Positions 1 through 10,434 of a stretch of 64,000 nt of DNA are shown here, piece by piece (the first letter of the stretch is position 1; every line of letters begins with the position of its first letter). The stretch is taken from assembly GCA_039566865.1 (NCBI GenBank), contig CM076948.1:20223001-20287000 (forward strand), read 5' to 3'. The notes under the pieces were generated by a model. It was not told the DNA's origin. It did no database searches and saw nothing but the letters and a program-made list of their open reading frames with translations. This DNA comes from Aurelia coerulea (taxonomy: Eukaryota; Cnidaria; Scyphozoa; Semaeostomeae; Ulmaridae). Made by a program: the position numbers and the translations under genes.

Positions 1-374
1 CCACAGTACCTGCAGTAGCAACAAACGCAGAACCAACTGTAGCAACGACTACAACAGATTATTCGACATTAAAATCTGAAAGAATGTTAGCGAAAGATGA
101 AAGGAGGCAAATGCGCATTACTATTACTGTAGCAATACTGGTTGTGGTGGTGATTGCATCATGGACGCCGTGTTTCATTTCAGGCCTTTTATTTGCATTG
201 GACCTTCCGGAATCCAACAAAGACGGGAAAATAATTACTATCCATTATTTCTCCATAATGATTGGTGTTGCATCATCATGTGTCAATCCATTGTTGTATT
301 GTTGGAGAATCAGAGAAGTTCGAAAAGCAGCCCTAGATATTTTTCGAAAGATTGTGACGTTCAAACTATGCTAG
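1..374 (+). CDS. R1: 3' end of a class A GPCR gene (5' part outside window)
   Basis: The frame is open from the left edge to the TAG at 372-374. It encodes the end of a Thr/Ala-rich third intracellular loop, TM6, TM7 and a short C-tail. The first ATG (84) is internal and is not the start; the same residues lie mid-protein in R2-R4. TM6 carries SWTPC, the CWxP equivalent, and TM7 carries NPLLY, the NPxxY motif needed for receptor activation in class A receptors. The protein ends in VTFKLC, as in R3. It is very close to R2 and R3 in sequence, with substitutions mainly in TM6 and the extracellular turn. It is probably a functional paralogue. The ligand cannot be told from the sequence. Confidence 0.88.
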   Translation, partial: TVPAVATNAEPTVATTTTDYSTLKSERMLAKDERRQMRITITVAILVVVVIASWTPCFISGLLFALDLPESNKDGKIITIHYFSIMIGVASSCVNPLLYCWRIREVRKAALDIFRKIVTFKLC

Positions 375-840
375 AGAAATGTTAGCAAAATTAGCGACTG
401 GTATCATGCTGTGTGTAGCATTATGCATCTTTATAGTATCAGTTTTCCCAAAACTCATTGTATCATAGATATTCTTACTACGAAAAACACTGAGTGTCAT
501 CTTACATTTGGTGTCATCAGAAAATGTGACGTAAACTAGTTGCAAGTAATGGTATTTTAAAGTCGTGTGGCTCAATTTTGAATGATCCTGAAGAAAAGCA
601 ATCAAAAATTCTCTTATTTGCCATCGCTTTGATTATTAAATATGCTACTTTAAAGGAAGAAGCTTTTGTGAGAAGAAACTTCCGCGTTTTTCATGTTTTG
701 GCCTGACTTCGTGAAAGCTTATTCCACGAAATTTCCTATAATGTGAAATTCGCGAAACTTTATTCCTGCAAAGTTTTTTTCAATCAAATATTGATATTCC
801 TAGTCTCAAATTCAATATGATATTTTAAGGACAAATATTT
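375..840 (+). repeat. 3' flank shared by R1, R3 and R4
   Basis: This noncoding stretch is recognisably similar to 18475-18930 (after R3) and 28715-29230 (after R4). Shared pieces include a GTGTGTAGCATTATG block just after the stop, a TTTGCCATCGCTTTGATTAT block, and a GTGAAATTCGCGAAAC-like block. The duplication unit of subfamily I therefore included several hundred bases downstream of the gene. Confidence 0.75.
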
Positions 841-1495
841 TTAACTACCAGATGTCCAAAGAAAAACAAAACGCGACAGATTTGAAAAATTCTAATGAAA
901 ACTGCTTCATACTCACAATCCAACAGTTATCTTTATTCAACTCTGCAATAATTAGGTTAAATTTTGATATATTTTCTGGTATTTTTGGTGACTTGGTTAA
1001 GAGTTAAAAATCAGCAAACTTCAAAGTTGTTACCAGGGCAAAATCAGAGCTGCTGCATTAATAATGGTGAATCATAATGTCAAATTGTAAAACATGACAA
1101 TCCCTGCAATTACAAAGCATTTCTGACAAACACGCAAACACATAATTAAATCGAACATTAAACAGACATTTTCATAAAGATTTTTGTCAAAACACAGTCG
1201 TGCTTCTTAAGTGTCCATGATGGTTGCTTAATTTTTTCCAAAATTACTAGGCCATTATTGGATTCATACTTTCAATTGTAAATGAACACTGAGAGCTTCA
1301 TACAGCTCCCCTATAGCCCCCACTGAAAGCGCGCAGCAGTTTGCCCTTAGGATAAGGGTGAGACAAATCGTCAAGTTGAGAAAAATTTTCGCTCAGTCAG
1401 TGTTTTAAATACATTCTCTAAGATCTATGAAAAATTATGAAAGAACAAGTAGTTCTATATCTTGATACTACGCTCTCACCCGGTCACGCTCTAGG
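841..1495. other. No gene seen
   Basis: This is AT-rich sequence with no convincing reading frame, repeat boundary or RNA gene. It separates the R1 3' flank from a decayed LINE. Confidence 0.5.
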
Positions 1496-1499
1496 TTTT

Positions 1500-2620
1500 C
1501 ATAGGTGCCTATAGAAAGGCATACGGTACGCAACACGTTTTAATAAGACTCCTTGAAGACTGGAAGACCAAACTTGATAATAATTATATTGTAGGTGCTG
1601 TACTAATGGACTTGTCAAAAGCATTTTATATCATCCCACACGATATGCTGATTGCTGATTGAAGTTAAAATGCGTATGGTATAGATGAACATGCCTTGGT
1701 ACTAATCTATTCATATCTTAAACGGCCATCCGTGAGGATAAACAATACATACAGTTCCTTCCAAACAATCTTATCTGGTGTCCCCAAGGCTCCGTTTTAG
1801 GCCCTTTTCTTGCTAATGTACATATGAATTATCTTTGTCTGTTTGTTAAACAGGCAGTATTACATAATCATGCTGATGACAACACGCTTGCTTGTTTCTC
1901 TAGGACTCTACCAGATCTGGTGCGAGCCCTAGAGGCGTCGCACTAGACTGGTTAAAGGAAAATCATATGATTGCGAATCCATCAAAGTTTCATACACTGT
2001 TAATTAAAAAGAAAGAAAAATACCAGTGACGAGAAAATAAGCATCAAAGGAAAGAATATTGAGTCTGAAGATTCAGTCAAGCTGTTCGGAATTCACCTAG
2101 ACTATAAATTAATTTTGATCCACACATTTCATTTCAGAACTTTGTAGAAAAGCTGCAGCTCATATCTTAATGTTCTAAAGAGGCAAGATCTTATATTGGT
2201 TTCGAAGAGAGAAAAGCATGTATTGTGCTGTATGTATTGATTGATTTGCCACAATAAATATTTGCAAGTTTTCTAATAAAAAATTTATACCATACAATAT
2301 AAAATGTTAAAAACGTAAAGATAAACACCCCTAAATACAGTGGCAGGGATAGCACTAAAAGGTCAAGCACTAACAGTCCTTGTTCAGAGCTTTGTTTATT
2401 CAAATTTCAAACACTGTCCTTTAGTGTTGCATTTCTGTTCAGCAAAAGCCATGTATAAGATCGAAAAGATACAAGAACGTGCACTTAAACTTCTCTGTAA
2501 TGATCATATCAGTTCATATAATGTTCTTCTACTATAGTCGCAACGATGTACGATGCATGTCTCCCGACTTAGATCTCTTTCTTTGGCAATTTCTAAAACT
2601 TTGAATGATCTGAATCTATA
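1500..2620 (+). pseudogene. Decayed LINE reverse transcriptase (main part)
   Basis: Conceptual translation in shifting frames gives, in RT order: AYRKAYGTQHVL.RLLEDWK, then MDLSKAF...PHDML, then a GVPQGSVLGP-type motif near 1779-1806, then HADDNT (the YADD catalytic box) near 1870. After these come VKLFGIHLD and the C-terminal QSFVYSNF..CPLV and KIEKIQERAL segments (2390-2490). Several stops and frameshifts interrupt it, so it is dead. The frame near 2545-2615 still reads like an RT C-terminus (RLRSLSLAISKTLNDL) right up to the TA where a 596-bp foldback element is inserted. A short continuation may resume at 3217. Confidence 0.8.
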
Positions 2621-3216
2621 CCGGGTGTCCCAAAAAAATGTATACAGATTTGGTTGACTCTAGCAATGTGAATGTAGCTTTAATCAATGTCTAATTGGTC
2701 TCAAAAATGTTCTTCAATAGTTAACTTGAACATAGATACATCGTTTGTTGGTATTAGTGCTGTGAGAGCAGAGATGTAAATCTTCAAAGCTCAAATTTGC
2801 CTCTTCCTGCAAACAAGAGCTTTAGCCTTTTGGCCTAAGCAAATTCTTAAGGCACAGGGTACAAATCACCGATAGCATTGATAAAATTGGAAAAATATTA
2901 AATTTGATGTTATTCTGTCACCCCCCAGTCACGCATGGGGCAGTTTCTTAATTTTTCATTAACTTCAGTTCTTAATTTCGATGTGCTTCAGGAACTTGCT
3001 TAGGCCAAAAGGCCAAAGCTCTGGTTTGCATGTGGACGCAAATTTGAGCTTTCAGTATTGATATTTCTTCTCTCATAGCATCAATACCAACAAACGAGGT
3101 ATCTATGTTCAAGTTATCAACCAAGGAACATTTTGAGAGTGATTAGCCATTGATTAAAGCTAAATTCACATCGCTGGAGTTACTCAAATCTGTATACTTT
3201 TTATTGGGACACCCGG
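2621..3216. mobile_element. 596-bp foldback element with CCGGGTGTCCCAA ends, TA target site
   Basis: Both ends carry the inverted sequence CCGGGTGTCCCAA and are flanked by TA (2619-2620 and 3217-3218). The inverted similarity extends inward about 230 bases on each side (about 2621-2865 against 2985-3216). It includes a GGCCTAAGCAA / TTGCTTAGGCC pair. There is no transposase frame, so it is a non-autonomous element, probably mobilised by a Tc1/mariner-type enzyme (TA target; inference). It interrupts the LINE relic and is therefore younger than it. Confidence 0.8.
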
Positions 3217-3438
3217 TACTTGAAAGGTAGCCCATGTCCATGTATATAGCAAGAAGAAAGGTGAAACGACTCTTGAGCGGCTTGATCATATTCTACGTAG
3301 AATACCCCTTCTGTTTTGTAAAATAGATTTTATGCTGATAACTTAATCCAAAATGCATAGATATTGTCATGCTACGTACATTGATCCAAGCACTTTAATT
3401 GCTTATCAGCGTATGAACATCAACCATGGGTCTTGCTG
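3217..3438 (+). other. Tail of the interrupted LINE, then unassigned sequence
   Basis: The first 40 or so bases can be read as the continuation of the RT C-terminus beyond the foldback insertion. The remainder shows nothing recognisable. Confidence 0.35.
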
Positions 3439-3573
3439 CCCTGGGTACCAGAGCCTCAAAAGTAGAACGAAATTGAAAATTTGGAAAAGGAAGAGGGAAG
3501 GAAGAAAGGAGGATACTATCTTTCCTTTTTTACTTTTTTTAATTTTGTTATTTTTTGGCTCTGGTACCCAGGG
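3439..3573. mobile_element. Small MITE (about 135 bp)
   Basis: It is bounded by a perfect 17-base inverted repeat, CCCTGGGTACCAGAGCC at 3439-3455 and its complement at 3557-3573. The interior is A/G-rich then T-rich, so it is close to self-complementary. No coding content and no clear target duplication. Confidence 0.6.
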
Positions 3574-4296
3574 TAAGGTCTTGAGCACATTAGTATGAAA
3601 GAATTTTGACTGCAGTGAATGGATTTTGTCCGCTCTCGTGTCTGATAACGGAAGCAAAATCGCCGATGACTTCATAATCTAGGCCCATGTTAGAGGCATC
3701 AAAGCAACACTATGGAATAGTTTCATGATTTTAAAATTATGTCGATTGTCATTAGGACGATTTGGGGGGGGGGGTGGAGTTGCTGGCATTTTGAAAATAT
3801 CCAGTTGTTCTTACATAGGAAGAAGTGTTAGAGATGGAAATTGAGTAGCCGACAGAATTATACAGTTTATTGTTCTCACATAGGACAAGAGATCAGGATT
3901 TTGATTGGCTTGAAATAATAATACCAATTTCCTTATTTCAGGTTGGCTTCTGGTCTAGCTAAAGCTAATTAATGCTGCAACCAAAACTTAAAGGCATTGA
4001 GTCCGCATAAATATCGCGCTCGTGACCAATATCAACTTCTTTTCAATCATAAAGCAAAAGTTGTGATTTAATCGCTATTGAAATCAAACCAAAGAAATTT
4101 CCGAGGATAATGCAAGGATTAAGAAGCCTTTTGTCTCCACTGCTAATGACTTTAGCACTATTATGCAATAACAAAGGGCTGTCAGCAGTTTGTCAGCAAA
4201 ATTCAGGATAGCGCTAACGCTCAGCTATTTATATGGACTCAATGCCTTAAATGCATGTTGATATTGTTAAAACTACGTTACAAGGATATGCTACAA
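3574..4296. other. No gene seen; G-run at about 3763-3773
   Basis: Intergenic sequence with one poly-G tract. I see no coding signal or repeat boundary. Confidence 0.5.
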
Positions 4297-4890
4297 CTAC
4301 AGAAACCCTAGATTCTCAACATATCGTTTACATAATCTGCAGTTGCAAGCAAACTCGTGGCTTTTAATGTTTCTTTTGAAACTGTTCAAAGTATGGGACT
4401 CTTTTAAGGAAGATGGCATTGCATGCCATATCTTAGATCCGAGGAAACGTGCATTTTCAATACGATACCCTGTCGTGTTTGGTTTTGGTGCCAAAATATT
4501 TCTGCCACTACGAAGGGTGTATCTGGTATCTTTCTCTGCAAAGATTTGATTCATGATACTTGGATTGAGATTCCTCTGAGTTTTAAAAATGTCAGTAGCA
4601 AACAACTGTAAATTCTTGTTGTGAACGGACACTGTGTTTGCTTTTGTCAGTAAATCTTCGAAATTTGAACAACTATCTTTGTATGCGATTCTCAGGGCTC
4701 TCTCGTGGATTTTATTTATTTTGTTGTTAACTGACCTATCATGGAACATCTAAACAAGTGGACAATAGCTAAACTGAGAGATAACAAAGGCGTTCATCAT
4801 AATCCTCAGTTTCTCAACATTCACATAGTTTGAAATACGTGCAAGTGCATGCAACTTCTGTCCAGCTTTTCTACAAAGCGTATTTACATG
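4297..4890 (-). pseudogene. C-terminal fragment of a LINE reverse transcriptase
   Basis: The uninterrupted part (4297-4749) encodes 150 residues with the post-RT signature KINKIHERALRI, an LGSKIWHAMPSSLK block and a terminal CNCRLCK cysteine cluster. The frame continues upstream on the minus strand to about 4890 (CRKAGQKLHALARIS...SYCPLV) across one in-frame stop at 4750-4752, where related elements have Trp. The fragment is 5'-truncated, as LINE copies usually are. It resembles the nested fragment at 48039-48296 and probably belongs to the same family. Confidence 0.8.
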
Positions 4891-5164
4891 GTTTTTGAAA
4901 GTCCGGTGATACATCGAATGGGCGTTTGATGTACTAAAGATAACAAAAGAAGAAAAAGTACTTGGTTACGCGCCTTATATACCGGTTCTCCTAAAGAGAT
5001 GTACTATTGTTTGATTTCTTACATGTCCATAACCAATGAACCGATTTTCAAAAGCTTTGTTTTATTTGATTGCCTAAAGACTAAATTTTATTTTAAGATG
5101 TTGGTCTTTTGCGTTTAATCTGACACAATATCTCATAAAAGTGAGAAATACTGAAACTAATCTT

Positions 5165-5300
5165 TCATTACCCTTACAGAAAACGGACAGTGGGCAAAAG
5201 GCTATATCTTTTCCGTGGACCTAAGCAATGAAATCAGCTTGAACTTGATGTCAAACAAGCACCCTCCCTTGCCACCTTCAAGACGGGATTCAGAAACGGA
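5165..5300 (+). pseudogene. Short LINE RT C-terminal scrap
   Basis: In one frame it reads QKTDSGQKAISF, then CQTSTLPCHLQ with stops between. This is the pattern LRKTxxGQRAxSFRGxKxWN...APSLATFK seen at the C-terminus of the relic at 19040-19490. Too short and damaged for a firm family call. Confidence 0.45.
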
Positions 5301-5461
5301 TAATGCTATCATAATCACAACTATAAATGCTAATTTTGTTACTTTAATGCAGTAGATTTGTAGTTAGTGAAAATATGGTTTTAGCCAAGGCCTCCTGAAA
5401 AAGCAGTTATGATGAACTGACGGGGCTACCGTCTTAAAACAATATAAAACGAAATGGAATA

Positions 5462-5612
5462 GACGATTGCGCTAAAGATGGCGGCGAGGAATTTTTTACC
5501 GAGATGCACTACGTTCTTTAATCGAATTCCTATAGAATCGTTAAAGAATCTTAATTAGAACGCAATGCATCTTGGTAAAAAATTCCTCGCCACCATCTTT
5601 AGCGCAATCGTC
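5462..5612. mobile_element. 151-bp palindromic MITE, TA-flanked (copy 1)
   Basis: It is flanked by TA at 5460-5461 and 5613-5614. The ends are GACGATTGCGCTAAAGATGG and its complement, and the inverted similarity runs almost to the centre. The same element, again 151 bp and TA-flanked, is at 38346-38496. Its right half (from AAAGAATC) recurs at 15996-16065, directly after the Gypsy 3' LTR. Confidence 0.85.
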
Positions 5613-7613
5613 TATTGAACGCCACTTTCGACGGTCTTTGTTTGCTTTTGGCGGCAAACACCCCGCACTTATATCAACTTATATTACTTTTGCCCCCCCC
5701 CGCCCTATATCAAATTCCACAGGTTTCCAAAGATTTTCCATTTCTTGAGCTAAACAAGTTTCCATGTTAATTTTGAGAGGGTTTTTAGATAAAACTGTGT
5801 CGAATTCATGTATTTAACTCGTAAAATTGTATGTTTAAACTGCAAAATATGGTGTAAGAGAACTGAAAAGTGTCCAAAATAAAATAAGCCCCGGTGGGCT
5901 TAATAGAGCTTTTGCGGTAGCCAATCAAAGTAGTGTTATTCAAACATTATTTTCTGATTGGAACATAGAAATCCTATGCCGTTTTGCTGTCAAGTTAGTA
6001 GAGAGACATGACTCCAATCTAACAATTTTTTTGTGAAGAAAGGCTAGTAAATAAATACTCCAATCTAATTAATTCTGCAGGCTGTATGAATTTCCATTTA
6101 ATAAGAGGTCAAATGATTATCAAGCTCTGATGATGCAGGAGTTTGCTATTTTAAAGCACAACTGAGCACTGACGATAGAACCACTTAGAGACAACAGAAG
6201 CTTTGCATCGTAAAAGAATTTTTCATACAAGAATACTTCATGCCGTTTTGCTAAGTAAATTTAATCATTCCAGAAGCGAAAAAGTATCTACAAGTTGGAC
6301 TAACAAAGCGTTATTGCCTTCGCACCTTGCTCTTGATAATTAACAGGCACATTTCTTCTGGATAAGGCACATAAAAGAATCACGTCTTGCTCAATTCTTC
6401 AGATCTCGGACATTGGCAATGGTTCGATTTAGATTTCAATGCAAATGAAAGATTGGCTTATCTGATACAACCTTGGCTGCTTTGAGACATTAGATATTTG
6501 TATGCTGCATATATTTGTATATTGCACACGAAACAGTTGGGATCGTACAGGGTTACCGACCACGTAGCTTGCCTTTAAAGAGCCAAACAAATCAGCATGC
6601 GTAGCCAAACTCGTACTAGTTCCATGCTCCAGAGGCCTTGGACATTGGCAACGGCTTGATGACATTTGACAGCGATGAGAACTGTAAATGTAGCAAAGTG
6701 CAATACTGAGCTTGGATGTGCAACTTTCAGCAATACTGATGCGACAAACAATCTGCAATTTAGGTTTACACAGGGTTACTAACTTGGCTCGCATCTTTTG
6801 AAAGCAGAAACGGCGCAGGTAGATAGAGGATGGTTAATGATTGCATAATGCCCCTGGTGGGGCCCATGACAACGCCAGTTATTTATTGTCTGTTGACAAT
6901 TAACTTTCTCACGTCTATAAGTAACAGTTTGGTCAATTTCTGCTTTATTGCAGGTATTCTCAGCAAGGAAAAGCTTAAAACGCCGACAAATTTATTCGTA
7001 GTATCGCTATCTGCTAGCGATTTCCTAGTAGGCATTCTCGGCCAACCTCTTATGTTTGCACATTTATTGGTGAATCGATGGACTGTTCGCAACTGTGCAC
7101 TTGCATATGCTACTTTCTATACAATAGGTGCATTTTGTGGGGCATCGAACATCTGTTTACCTGCAATAAGCCTGGACAGATATATACGCATGAAAAAGCT
7201 GCAATACCACAGAAAATATGTGACCACAAAACGTGTCGTTATAGTAATTGTTGCAGTGTGGATCAGCGCAGCTATGATGAACCTTCTTCCAATGTTCAGC
7301 ATTCCGCGTTATATCTACTGGATTGTTGTTGTATCTAGTCTGGGCGTCATTTTAGTTGTAATGTTAATTGCATACGCTTCATTAATTATTGGACTGAGAA
7401 AGCCAACTCTCTTCAGAGTTGGACCAATCAATCGTCTGCAGAGACCGTCTTTTACAAGCATTTTTTCAGGAACAACCGCCTGTCTAGTAGCAGAAAAAGC
7501 AACAACTGTGGAACTGGCAACAACAACAAACATAACACCAACAACAACAAAAACCATAGAACCAGCAACAGCAACGGCCAAAGAACCAACATTAGTAACA
7601 ACGACCACAGTAC

Positions 7614-7644
<31 letters not shown>

Positions 7645-8008
7645 ACAAATATCAATAACAGCAGCCACAGTACCAGCTGTAGCAACGGCTTCAAGACATT
7701 ACTCAACATTAAAATCTGAAAGAATGTTAGCGAAAGATGAAAGGAGGCAAATGCGCATTACTATTACTGTAGCTATACTGGTTGTTGTGGTGATTGGATC
7801 ATGGACACCGTGTGTAATTTCAGGCCTTTTGTTGGCAGTGAACTTTCCAGAATCCAACAAAGACAGGAGAATAATTACTATCCATTATTTCTCCATAATG
7901 ATAGGTGTTGCATCATCATGTGTCAATCCATTGTTGTATTGTTGGAGAATCAGAGAAGTTCGAAAAGCTGCCCTAGATATTTTTCGAAAAATTGTGACGT
8001 TCAAACTA
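5543..8008 (+). repeat. Segmental duplication, copy 1 (contains R2)
   Basis: This block matches 15996-18468 base for base, apart from scattered substitutions and small indels. Examples are the poly-C length near 5693 against 16145, a 9-base difference near 6366, and the alanine-codon run. It begins inside the 151-bp MITE and ends at AAACTA (8003-8008), 4 bases into what would be the R2 stop region. It holds about 1.2 kb of 5' flank plus the whole receptor frame. The divergence is of the order expected between alleles, so either a recent duplication or unmerged haplotypes could explain it. Confidence 0.85.
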
Positions 8009-8479
8009 GCAAGACCCCCTGCGCCACACCCAGTGCGCGGAACTGTCAGTGACTATGCCGAGGTCGTAAATGACAGACCATCACAGGATTGTATGGAACA
8101 CGTAGAATCGTTACAAAATAGTGATATTGAAAGAGACACCGAACAGGATTTCGGATACGATGCTCGAAGCAACGGAAGAAATTATGATACAACTCGTCCT
8201 GAACAGACAAGATTATCGCCAGCATCTAGTTTATCTGCAGACTCGCCAGTCTTGCAAGAATCGCTTGCTTCACCACCCGCAGCATCAACACCAGACGAAT
8301 ACGTTCGACCACGTCGATTACGCCAACCACCAGCGTATTTACAGTATCCAAGCTTTGGAAATCCAATTTCGTACCCAATATCTAACAATATGATTCAAGC
8401 ACGATGTGGACAGCCTTTGTTTTATCACAACACGCCTTTCGCTGCTCATCAAATAGCGGCGTGGCATAGGATTCGTTAA
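6830..8479 (+). CDS. R2: class A GPCR fused in frame to a Gypsy Pol C-terminal tail
   Basis: There are 549 codons. Residues 1-393 equal R3 except for two substitutions and three fewer alanines in loop 3. They have seven membrane segments, D64 in TM2, LDRYIR after TM3, SWTPC in TM6 and NPLLY in TM7. From about residue 394 the frame continues without a break into ARPPAPHPVRG... for 156 residues. That is the same tail that ends the Pol protein at 15197. The receptor's own ending (KLC, stop) is lost. The join lies in a 6-base microhomology, AAACTA. The chimera therefore has an unusually long, Ser/Pro-rich cytoplasmic C-tail. TM4-TM5 lacks the usual extracellular Cys. Whether it is transcribed or tolerated is unknown. 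An assembly join is an alternative. Confidence 0.85.
7612..7640 (+). repeat. Alanine-codon (GCA)n run in R2
   Basis: A short trinucleotide repeat encodes 8 alanines in intracellular loop 3. The matching run in R3 (about 18063-18099) encodes 11. A length-variable coding microsatellite. Confidence 0.85.
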
Positions 8480-8655
8480 GATGTGTGACTTTTAAAAACT
8501 CCTGAGAGACCATTTGATTCAAACTATTTATACTTAGCAATCGTTTCATGTTTTCATCGTTGTGCCTGTGGACACCTGATATCGTTATCGTTACAATTAA
8601 AGGAACTATTATCAAGCAGATTACATTTCACCTCGTTTAGAGTGTACTAGCTCTA
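8003..8655 (+). repeat. Extra copy of the Gypsy 3' coding tail and 3' UTR
   Basis: This equals 14721-15373 at a constant offset of 6718 bases with a few substitutions. It ends at TAGCTCTA, after which the full-length element has a further 345 bases (to the polypurine tract) that are missing here. One base later the 5' LTR starts. It is best read as the remains of a second element sharing the LTR, or as the product of a template switch or recombination. Confidence 0.88.
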
Positions 8656-8656
8656 G

Positions 8657-8932
8657 TGTGAGGAGCTGGACTGAATTGAATTGTTGTTATTGTTTATTGA
8701 ACTAAAATAGCGGACGCTGTATGTCATGCTTCTCATGACCTAACGTTTTATTGTTTACGTGAGCGGAAGAATTTAGGATGCAGTGTGCGTGTGTGAACTT
8801 GTAGAGTGAACGACGTGTGGAGATCTTTTTAGTCTCGCTTTGTGAACAAGTTTTGGTTATTTTATCATGACCTATCGCAACCACTCGCAATGTTTAATTC
8901 GAAATGTCCTCAAATGTTAAATGGGCCTAACA
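8657..8932 (+). repeat. 5' LTR (276 bp)
   Basis: It begins TGTGAGGAGC and ends GGGCCTAACA, keeping the TG...CA termini. By eye it is identical to 15719-15994. It should carry the promoter and RNA start of the element. I see no clear TATA box. Confidence 0.93.
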
Positions 8933-8935
8933 TTT

Positions 8936-8948
8936 TGGTAGCAGAGGG
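8936..8948 (+). promoter_or_regulatory. Primer binding site (initiator tRNA-Met type)
   Basis: TGGTAGCAGAGG starts three bases after the 5' LTR. It is complementary to the 3' end (CCUCUGCUACCA) of animal initiator tRNA-Met, the usual way minus-strand DNA synthesis is primed. The match is 12 bases, then diverges. Confidence 0.8.
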
Positions 8949-9015
8949 TAGTTGAGCTTCACAGAACTCTGGAATTTGAAGACAGTGAACGTTCGTATCG
9001 ACAGAAGAGCTCAAA

Positions 9016-10419
9016 ATGGCAGAGGAGCTGCAGTTGTCGTTAGAGACCGAGCTGTACAAAATTTCAGAAGAAAAACTGGGTGAAGTTTCATCATATTTGA
9101 AAATCGAGGACATCGAAGGAAAATCAAGAATTTTCATAATTAGAAAGATTCGACAAGAAGTTGAGAAGGCCTTGGCAGTTTTGGAAGGAAGAAAAGCCGA
9201 CAGTCAAGATATTATTCAGTACCTTGGAGATGTCCTGGCTTTTGTTACAGGGAAACCCCCGCCTTTGGAAGACAGTGTCGACGAAGATCGTGATGGAGAT
9301 TGCACAGATGACGAGGAGAGTATTTCAGAAGCAAAACGGGAGTATGAAGCAATGCAAACAGAATTTATGGAGATGCTAAGCCTTCAAGAGAAAAAGTTGC
9401 AAAAAGCAAAAGCAAGGTTTGAAGTACTAACCACAGGTAAAAAATTCACTCAACCTACAAATGAAGTCTTAACATCAAATCATCTGTTTAGAATAAAAGA
9501 TTTTAAAATTCAAGGCACTATTTCGAATGAAAAAACACGAGTTTCATACACAAGTTTGAATAAACAAATAGAAAGTGGTATAGAAAAGAGGTATTCAAAC
9601 AGGGAAATCATAGATGCTGTCATAAATGCTGTGTCTCCTAGCCTTCACCTTAGGTCATACCTAGAAAGCATCAAAACACTAAGTCTGGCTGAATTAAGGC
9701 AAGTTTTAAGAAGCCATTATTGTGAGAAAACAGCCAGTGAGGCTTACCAAGAACTTGCAAATTTGGTACAAGAAGCAAGTGAAAGCCCCCTTCAGTTTTT
9801 GATGCGTGCCCTTAAACTAAGGCAGCACATTTTATTGGCCAGTGAAGAAAAGGGTTCAAAAATTAAGTATGACAATGATTTGGTCCAGAGTGTGTTTTTG
9901 AATGCGGTTGAGACTGGTTTGATGGATGACACAATCCGTACCAGGATGCGCCCTTTTCTACAAGCAAATAAAGTTTCAGATGAAACTCTCATAAGGGAAA
10001 TCAATGTTGCAATGTCATCAGAAAATGAGAGGCAAAATAAATTTGGTGCGCGCAAGAGAGCTACTAAAACAAGCCAAGCAACCATTGCTGCTACTGCTGT
10101 GCCTGAATTAATGCAGCCAACAGCTGCTGAATCTAAGAAAGAAAAATCAAATAAACTCATTGCAACATTGGAGGCCCTTAGAGCAGATGTTGATGTGTTA
10201 AAAGATGCCATGGTAAACAACAAGCCAGTAAAACCTATTGATAACCCTGATAGGAAACCAGCCAGATCTTCTGCATGTGAGGCTTGCATATCTCAGGGAA
10301 ACCCCCAATGTGATCACTGTTTTATATGTGGATCTAATGAGCACTTTGCCCGTGGTTGCAGGAAGCGTAAACAAAAACAGGGAAACCGCGGGAGGCTGCA
10401 CTTGAGGGACGTAGTGTAG
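9016..10419 (+). CDS. gag: Gag-like protein of the Gypsy element
   Basis: 467 residues, starting at the first ATG after the primer site (MAEELQLS). The N-terminal third is acidic and helical, and the middle resembles a capsid-type helical region ([17 protein letters not shown]). A CCHC zinc knuckle, [14 protein letters not shown] (C-x2-C-x4-H-x4-C), lies near the C-terminus, preceded by further cysteines (CEAC, CDHC). A basic tail ([11 protein letters not shown]) follows. Such knuckles bind the packaged RNA. The frame ends at TAG 10417-10419, 31 bases beyond a slippery heptamer that would move ribosomes to the Pol frame. No stop interrupts it. Confidence 0.88.
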   Translation: MAEELQLSLETELYKISEEKLGEVSSYLKIEDIEGKSRIFIIRKIRQEVEKALAVLEGRKADSQDIIQYLGDVLAFVTGKPPPLEDSVDEDRDGDCTDDEESISEAKREYEAMQTEFMEMLSLQEKKLQKAKARFEVLTTGKKFTQPTNEVLTSNHLFRIKDFKIQGTISNEKTRVSYTSLNKQIESGIEKRYSNREIIDAVINAVSPSLHLRSYLESIKTLSLAELRQVLRSHYCEKTASEAYQELANLVQEASESPLQFLMRALKLRQHILLASEEKGSKIKYDNDLVQSVFLNAVETGLMDDTIRTRMRPFLQANKVSDETLIREINVAMSSENERQNKFGARKRATKTSQATIAATAVPELMQPTAAESKKEKSNKLIATLEALRADVDVLKDAMVNNKPVKPIDNPDRKPARSSACEACISQGNPQCDHCFICGSNEHFARGCRKRKQKQGNRGRLHLRDVV

Positions 10420-10434
10420 CTGTGGAGGAGTCCC
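10380..10434 (+). promoter_or_regulatory. -1 ribosomal frameshift signal: slippery heptamer plus predicted pseudoknot
   Basis: In the Gag frame the bases read CAG GGA AAC, giving the canonical X XXY YYZ heptamer G GGA AAC at 10380-10386. After a 7-base spacer, GGCTGCAC (10394-10401) can pair with GTGTAGCT (10414-10421): 8 pairs, two of them G-U. The loop bases GGGAC (10406-10410) can pair with GTCCC (10430-10434), making an H-type pseudoknot. Pol is in the -1 frame, open from 10371. This is the layout used by retroviruses to make Gag-Pol. Confidence 0.8.

Noticed and set aside
6429..6794. 121-codon minus-strand frame upstream of R2 (and its copy at 16880-17245)
   Set aside because: It lies in the duplicated 5' flank. 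The corresponding flank of R4 does not keep the frame, so it is probably chance.
7315..7709. Minus-strand frames rich in Val, Ala and Leu opposite the R2 loop 3 (also at 17766-18169)
   Set aside because: They are the antisense of the ACA/GCA-rich coding repeat. Composition alone keeps them open. No start context or family signature.
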